Origin: Planctomycetota bacterium
Lineage (GTDB): Bacteria > Planctomycetota > OFTM77
DNA length: 64,000 bases
Direction of reading: 5' to 3'
Assembly (NCBI GenBank): GCA_029260795.1
Contig: JAJDCO010000042.1
Coordinates: 62,001-126,000, forward strand
Positions 60,801 to 64,000 of the stretch are shown one piece after another; positions within the stretch are counted from its first letter, which is position 1; every line of letters begins with the position of its first letter. Made by a program: the position numbers and the translations under genes. The notes under the pieces are model-generated. The model was not told the DNA's origin and searched no databases. It saw only the letters and a list, made by a program, of their open reading frames with translations.

Positions 60801-61650
60801 GAGGTCCTCCTGTCGAGATTGAAGAAAGAGATCCGTGCCAGCTCGTGACTTCCAGGAACTGGCGAGCGATAGAGTCTTCGCGGAGCGCTTCGACCTCGGC
60901 GCGGCAACGATCCCGAGCGAAGGCGCAAGCCGAGAGCGCGGTGTCGATGGCCGCCCTGCTTGCCATCCGCGGAAGCCAGGCCGTCAGGCCGGCGACGGCG
61001 TTCTCAGACTCACCAAGAATGGCGGTCGTCACGCCGCGGAGTGTCTGTGCAGCTGACGTCAGAAAAACGGAGATCGCGGCTCGGGCTTCGACCGAGATCG
61101 AGTCGAGTCGGGCGAGCTCGCAGCACACCACGAGGTCGTTCCCCGCAGCTCGCAAGCTCGCCTCGCCGTGGGCAGCCGAGGCGGATCGCCAGCGGACGAT
61201 CCTCTCGGTATCGATGCGATCGACCAGCCAGCCCGCCTCGCGGCAAAGACCTTCGATCCGCTCGAGATGCGCCGCGTCCCGCTCTTCGCTCACGATCTGG
61301 TCGAGCGCCTCCGCCTCGGAGCCAGGCCAGCTCGCCAGCCGATCCGAGAGCCACACCGCCGTCTCGCTCGGCTCCTCGAGGGAATGCTCGGCTCGTCTCA
61401 GTAGGCGATGGGACACTCCCTCGAGCGCGAACGCGATCCGTCCACCAGTTCGGCCTTGGACCTCCAGCACCTTCCACAGTGTCGGGAGGTCGGGCTCTTC
61501 CATTCGCTCCTCGAGCACGAGCCAGCCCGGCTCGAGTCGTACAGAGACCGGGTGCTCTCCCACCACGATCCGCCACCGACCAGATGCGAGTCGACGAGCG
61601 CCGGCAGACTCCAGCACATCTTCGAGACGAGGGATCACCAGGGCGGTCAT
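60772..61650 (-). CDS. unknown protein of the Ubl-Pup operon, possibly two related halves
   Basis: 292 residues from the ATG at 61650, which overlaps the E2 stop by 4 bases (ATGA). No named family was recognised. It is soluble, mixed alpha/beta, with no metal-binding cluster. The two halves look broadly alike: a helix, strand-turn-strand, then longer helices (IPRLEDVLESAGARR...GRWRIVV and IERIEGLCREAGWLV-type, then RIVRWRS), suggesting a duplicated fold such as the YbjN/type III chaperone-like fold, which I give only as a guess. Its fixed place between E2 and Ubl suggests an adaptor or chaperone for conjugation. Confidence 0.7.
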   Translation of the reverse strand: MTALVIPRLEDVLESAGARRLASGRWRIVVGEHPVSVRLEPGWLVLEERMEEPDLPTLWKVLEVQGRTGGRIAFALEGVSHRLLRRAEHSLEEPSETAVWLSDRLASWPGSEAEALDQIVSEERDAAHLERIEGLCREAGWLVDRIDTERIVRWRSASAAHGEASLRAAGNDLVVCCELARLDSISVEARAAISVFLTSAAQTLRGVTTAILGESENAVAGLTAWLPRMASRAAIDTALSACAFARDRCRAEVEALREDSIARQFLEVTSWHGSLSSISTGGPHDGHHASGT

Positions 61651-62168
61651 CGCTCCTCTCCGACAGGCGCTCGCCACTTGAGAGGTCGAGAGTCGATCGG
61701 AAAGCGGTCGCGATGAGCGCGCGCCCACACACAAGCTGCGTGGTTGAGTGCGTCGTCCTCGCGCATGGTCACCTTCTGGTAGGTGAGCACGTCGTAGACT
61801 TGAAAGAGGATGTCGATCAGCCCGATCCCGGGCGTGAGATGTCCGAGGCAAAGAAACGGCGGACGCGCATTCGGGTGAAAGAGACTCGGTGGACTCAGGA
61901 TCGTGACCAGAAAGAACGGCTCCACACGGCGCAAGTGGTGATCCGGAAAAGTGACTCCGACTTCGAACGGGCTCGCCTTGGAAACGACACCGGTGGAAGG
62001 ATCCTGCACGAGGCCGGTGCAGTGGAAACGGGCGATGAAGCGACGCGGGGGATCTCCCTCAGTCTTCTGGCTGAAGAGCTCGAGGAGATCGCTGTCGGCC
62101 GCGAGGGCTTCGGCCTCGCGTTGCTGGCTCATCAGGAACGCCGTGAGCACACGATCGTGTCGTTTCAT
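61647..62168 (-). CDS. E2-like ubiquitin-conjugating (UBC-fold) protein
   Basis: 173 residues from the ATG at 62168, which shares one base with the E1 stop. The UBC core is visible: strands FEVGVTFPDHHL and FFLVTILSPP, the HPN motif at 98-100 (LFHPN), the catalytic Cys at 107 (FLCLGHL), and the following helix IDILFQVYDVLT. The HPN-x6-Cys spacing and the helix after it are those of E2 enzymes, which receive the modifier from E1 as a thioester. It is close to the bacterial E2 group associated with JAMM and Ubl genes. An upstream extension of the frame exists but is antisense-like and has no ribosome site. Confidence 0.86.
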   Translation of the reverse strand: MKRHDRVLTAFLMSQQREAEALAADSDLLELFSQKTEGDPPRRFIARFHCTGLVQDPSTGVVSKASPFEVGVTFPDHHLRRVEPFFLVTILSPPSLFHPNARPPFLCLGHLTPGIGLIDILFQVYDVLTYQKVTMREDDALNHAACVWARAHRDRFPIDSRPLKWRAPVGEER

Positions 62169-63367
62169 CACATCGATCCCTTCGGAGGAGGTGGCTCGGG
62201 GAGCATTGCTGGGCCAAGCTCGACGTGGCGCGTACGGTCGGCGCCACCCCGGATCGTGACGATGTCCCCCGTGCGCACTCGGAGGCTGCGCAGCGATCGG
62301 TCGAGGAGATCGGGAGCGTCGTCGGGCGCGAGCCAGGCGTGGGTGTGAGCTGGATTCGGGAGAAGGTCGCGGTCGCAGTGCCGACAGCGCGATCGTCGTC
62401 CGGAAGATCGACCGACCACTCCGAGCTCCGAGACGCCCCCTCCGCACCGGAGACAGGTGAGCTCTGTGGTCCAACCCGTCTCGGCGACACGGATGGCGAC
62501 TGGACCCTTGCCCACGATCTCGAGCGCTGTCTGAAACAGGTCGCCCAATGAGCTCCTCTCCCGATCGATGGTCAGGGGCTCGATGGTCCAGCGCTCGTGG
62601 TCGAAGCGACACTGCGGGTTGCGAGTGAAGTGCGTCCGATCGTGGTGATGGTGCTCGAGCTCGAGCACCACTCGACTCGAGAACAGCGGCCCGACCCGGC
62701 CCTCGCCCAGCAGCTTCTCGCACTCGAGTGCGAGGAGGCCCGCCGCGACGCCTCCCAGGCTCGAGGATCCGCCGGTCCGGAAGTCCTGCTTCGAGCACGC
62801 ATGCACGGCCTCGAGGGCATCGTAGTCACGGCCGTCCCAAGCACATTCGAGGCAAGGCGCCTCGGCGGCTGGCCGATAGGCGCTCACCCGGACCAGACGC
62901 TGCTCGGCACGAACACCGGCATCGATCCAGGGCACACCGAGCCGCCAGGCGATCTCGTTCACGAGCTGCCGCGCCCGGCGCGAGTCGAGGCACGACACCA
63001 GTGCGTCGGCTCGGAGCCGGCCCCACGGCACCGCTTCGAGCCGATGACCGATCGCGCGCACCGAGAGCCCCGGGTGAATCGCCTCGAGACGCCGCCACTG
63101 CACCGCCACCTTGCGGTGACCGACGTCCTTCGGCGTGATGTCTTGGCCGACGAGATTGCTCGAATCGTAGATGTCGTCATCGATCAGGACGAGCTCCTTC
63201 AAGAGCGATCCCAACCTGGCAAGGTGAGGAACCAAGTGCGATCCGAGCAAGCCCAGGCCGATGAGGACGAGGCGTCCCCGGCGAGCACGATTCGAGTGCG
63301 GAGGAGTCGGATGGAGTAATCCGACCTCCCGCGATCTGTCCGCCGTCACTCGTCCTCGGGCGTCCAT
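62168..63367 (-). CDS. E1-like ThiF-family activating enzyme with C-terminal zinc ribbon
   Basis: 399 residues from the ATG at 63367, preceded by AAGGAGGT. The adenylating domain (about 30-245) has the ATP loop VLIGLGLLGSHL, the metal Asp in LIDDDIYDSSNLVGQ, the Lys in GHRKVAV and SCLDSRRAR. A CLEC pair and a Cys in VHACSKQ before GGSSSLGGVAAGLLALE are candidates for a zinc ligand pair and the catalytic thioester Cys. The C-terminal third carries a second pair of CxxC motifs (LTCLRCGG and RCRHCDRD), a zinc ribbon. It would activate the Ubl C-terminal Gly. The start overlaps the RING-like gene by 22 bases. Confidence 0.9.
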   Translation of the reverse strand: MDARGRVTADRSREVGLLHPTPPHSNRARRGRLVLIGLGLLGSHLVPHLARLGSLLKELVLIDDDIYDSSNLVGQDITPKDVGHRKVAVQWRRLEAIHPGLSVRAIGHRLEAVPWGRLRADALVSCLDSRRARQLVNEIAWRLGVPWIDAGVRAEQRLVRVSAYRPAAEAPCLECAWDGRDYDALEAVHACSKQDFRTGGSSSLGGVAAGLLALECEKLLGEGRVGPLFSSRVVLELEHHHHDRTHFTRNPQCRFDHERWTIEPLTIDRERSSLGDLFQTALEIVGKGPVAIRVAETGWTTELTCLRCGGGVSELGVVGRSSGRRSRCRHCDRDLLPNPAHTHAWLAPDDAPDLLDRSLRSLRVRTGDIVTIRGGADRTRHVELGPAMLPEPPPPKGSM

Positions 63368-63843
63368 CGGAAACCTCCTTCGAGCTCGGTGGATTGTGAG
63401 CAGCCCGCTGCACATCGCGGGGCGTAGTCCCAGCAGGGCAGCTCGTCAGTCTGGTGATGCGCGACACCACATGTCGGGCAGATCACGGCGGCCTGGCTTG
63501 TCTCGATCAGGAGCTTGCAACGTGGGCAAGGCGTCGGCTCCCCGAGGTGATTCGCGCTCCGGGCGAGGCTTTCGCTGGAGAAGAAGAACCGATGCGTCGC
63601 CGTTCGGATCTCGTCGCGGTCCGTGAGGACTCGTGCGCCTTGCAAGACCGGCAGCCCGTTCACCGTGATCCGGTCGTGGTCTCCCGCCAGGAGAATCCAG
63701 CGCGCGGGTCGAGCCGCGCCAAACGGCACGAGGGTCGAGGCGACCGCCGGCTCGCCCACCGGCTGGGTAATGGGAACCGCCACCGACTCGAGGACCAAGC
63801 AGGCCCACTCTCGCCGTCCTGTCTCTTGCCAGAGCACCGCCAT
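63346..63843 (-). CDS. FHA-like plus RING-like zinc protein, E3 candidate
   Basis: 165 residues from the ATG at 63843, with GAGGAG upstream. The first 95 residues resemble a degenerate FHA domain (WILLAGDHDRITVNGLPV, VLTDRDEIR, HRFFFSS). The last third is a cysteine/histidine cluster: C106-x2-C109, C122-x2-C125, H129-H130, C137, C144, C148 (CPTCGVAHH, then PCWDYAPRCAAGC). The CPxC..HH...CW...C..GC layout fits prokaryotic RING domains, as in E3 ligases that bring E2 and target together. It is first in the operon. The RING call rests on metal-ligand spacing alone; a zinc ribbon is the alternative. Confidence 0.76.
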   Translation of the reverse strand: MAVLWQETGRREWACLVLESVAVPITQPVGEPAVASTLVPFGAARPARWILLAGDHDRITVNGLPVLQGARVLTDRDEIRTATHRFFFSSESLARSANHLGEPTPCPRCKLLIETSQAAVICPTCGVAHHQTDELPCWDYAPRCAAGCSQSTELEGGFRWTPEDE

Positions 63844-64000
63844 CGCGCTCTCCTCGAATCGCGGTTGCCACCGAAGAGCGCGATGGCTCCGATGCCCGGT
63901 CGCGTCTCGATTGCAGTGCCACCCTAGGGTCGATTCGAGATCACCGAACCAGTGGCCGGCAAGATCACGGCGGCTCGGTTCGCAAGTCGAAGATTCTCAA
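63844..64000. other. upstream region of the Ubl-Pup operon
   Basis: 157 bases to the right edge with no supported gene. It should contain the promoter or an upstream gene junction. I saw no convincing -10/-35 pair or operator on the minus strand; the operon may begin beyond the window. Confidence 0.3.

Noticed and set aside
62169..62798. N-terminal extension of the E2 gene
   Set aside because: It is an out-of-frame reading of the E1 gene; the UBC protein starts at 62168 by a TGATG overlap.
54096..63843. Interpretation as a phage-defence island
   Set aside because: Bacterial Ubl operons can be antiviral, but no nuclease, reverse transcriptase, sensor or other effector gene is present and the Pup-ATPase genes point to proteostasis. 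It remains possible.
1..64000. tRNA, rRNA or CRISPR elements
   Set aside because: No T-arm consensus, rRNA sequence or regularly spaced repeats were seen on reading by eye; a tRNAscan/Infernal run would settle it.

Overview
The window is uniformly GC-rich apart from a slightly lower-GC patch around an insertion sequence near 50.3-52.3 kb. It looks like part of a planctomycete chromosome. Reasons: very large exported proteins, type II secretion/type IV pilus-like pseudopilins carrying LamG domains, FHA domains attached to secretion and regulatory genes, an exported ThuA-like protein, and a Pup-proteasome locus outside the Actinobacteria. The phylum is an inference from gene content; no rRNA or tRNA gene was found.

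Layout. (1) 0-4.4 kb, minus strand: SurA-like lipoprotein, scpB, ribokinase and a truncated PpiD/SurA-like membrane foldase. (2) 4.6-25.1 kb, minus strand: rsmE, an FHA-GAF-sigma54 activator, a tandem-FHA membrane protein, a PilM-PilN fusion, a PilO/GspM-like protein, a TPR protein, five pseudopilin-like proteins (G, H, K, J, I order) and an exported TPR-like protein. The secretin, motor ATPase and GspF-type platform are not in the window. (3) 25-50.2 kb: mostly single genes, namely a large exported protein, a GrdB-like protein without its catalytic Sec/Cys, an M14 carboxypeptidase, an RlmD-like rRNA methyltransferase, two glutamate dehydrogenases, a DUF481-like outer-membrane barrel, a GT2 glycosyltransferase, an NRDE/TANGO2 protein, a 2648-residue alpha-2-macroglobulin-like protein and an ECF sigma/anti-sigma/exported-protein set. 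(4) 50.4-52.2 kb: an apparently intact IS3-family element that seems to split a small membrane-anchored protein gene. (5) 52.6-54.0 kb: the ThuA-like exported protein.

(6) 54.1-63.8 kb, minus strand, is the most interesting part. Ten genes are joined mostly by 1-4 base stop/start overlaps. In transcription order they encode: an FHA-like plus RING-like zinc protein (E3 candidate), an E1-like ThiF enzyme, an E2-like UBC protein, an unknown protein, a ubiquitin-like protein with a masked Gly-Gly, a JAMM/Rpn11-like isopeptidase, an ARC/Mpa-type AAA+ unfoldase, a Dop-like enzyme, a Pup-like modifier ending GGQ, and a PafA-like ligase. A complete eukaryote-like conjugation set (Ubl, E1, E2, E3-like, JAMM) is thus fused at operon level to a complete pupylation set (Pup, two PafA/Dop enzymes, ARC ATPase). 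The JAMM gene overlaps the unfoldase gene, a pairing that recalls Rpn11 next to the Rpt ATPase ring. No 20S protease subunit is encoded beside them and the ATPase lacks an obvious C-terminal HbYX motif. I infer one tagging/unfolding pathway using two chemically different modifiers.
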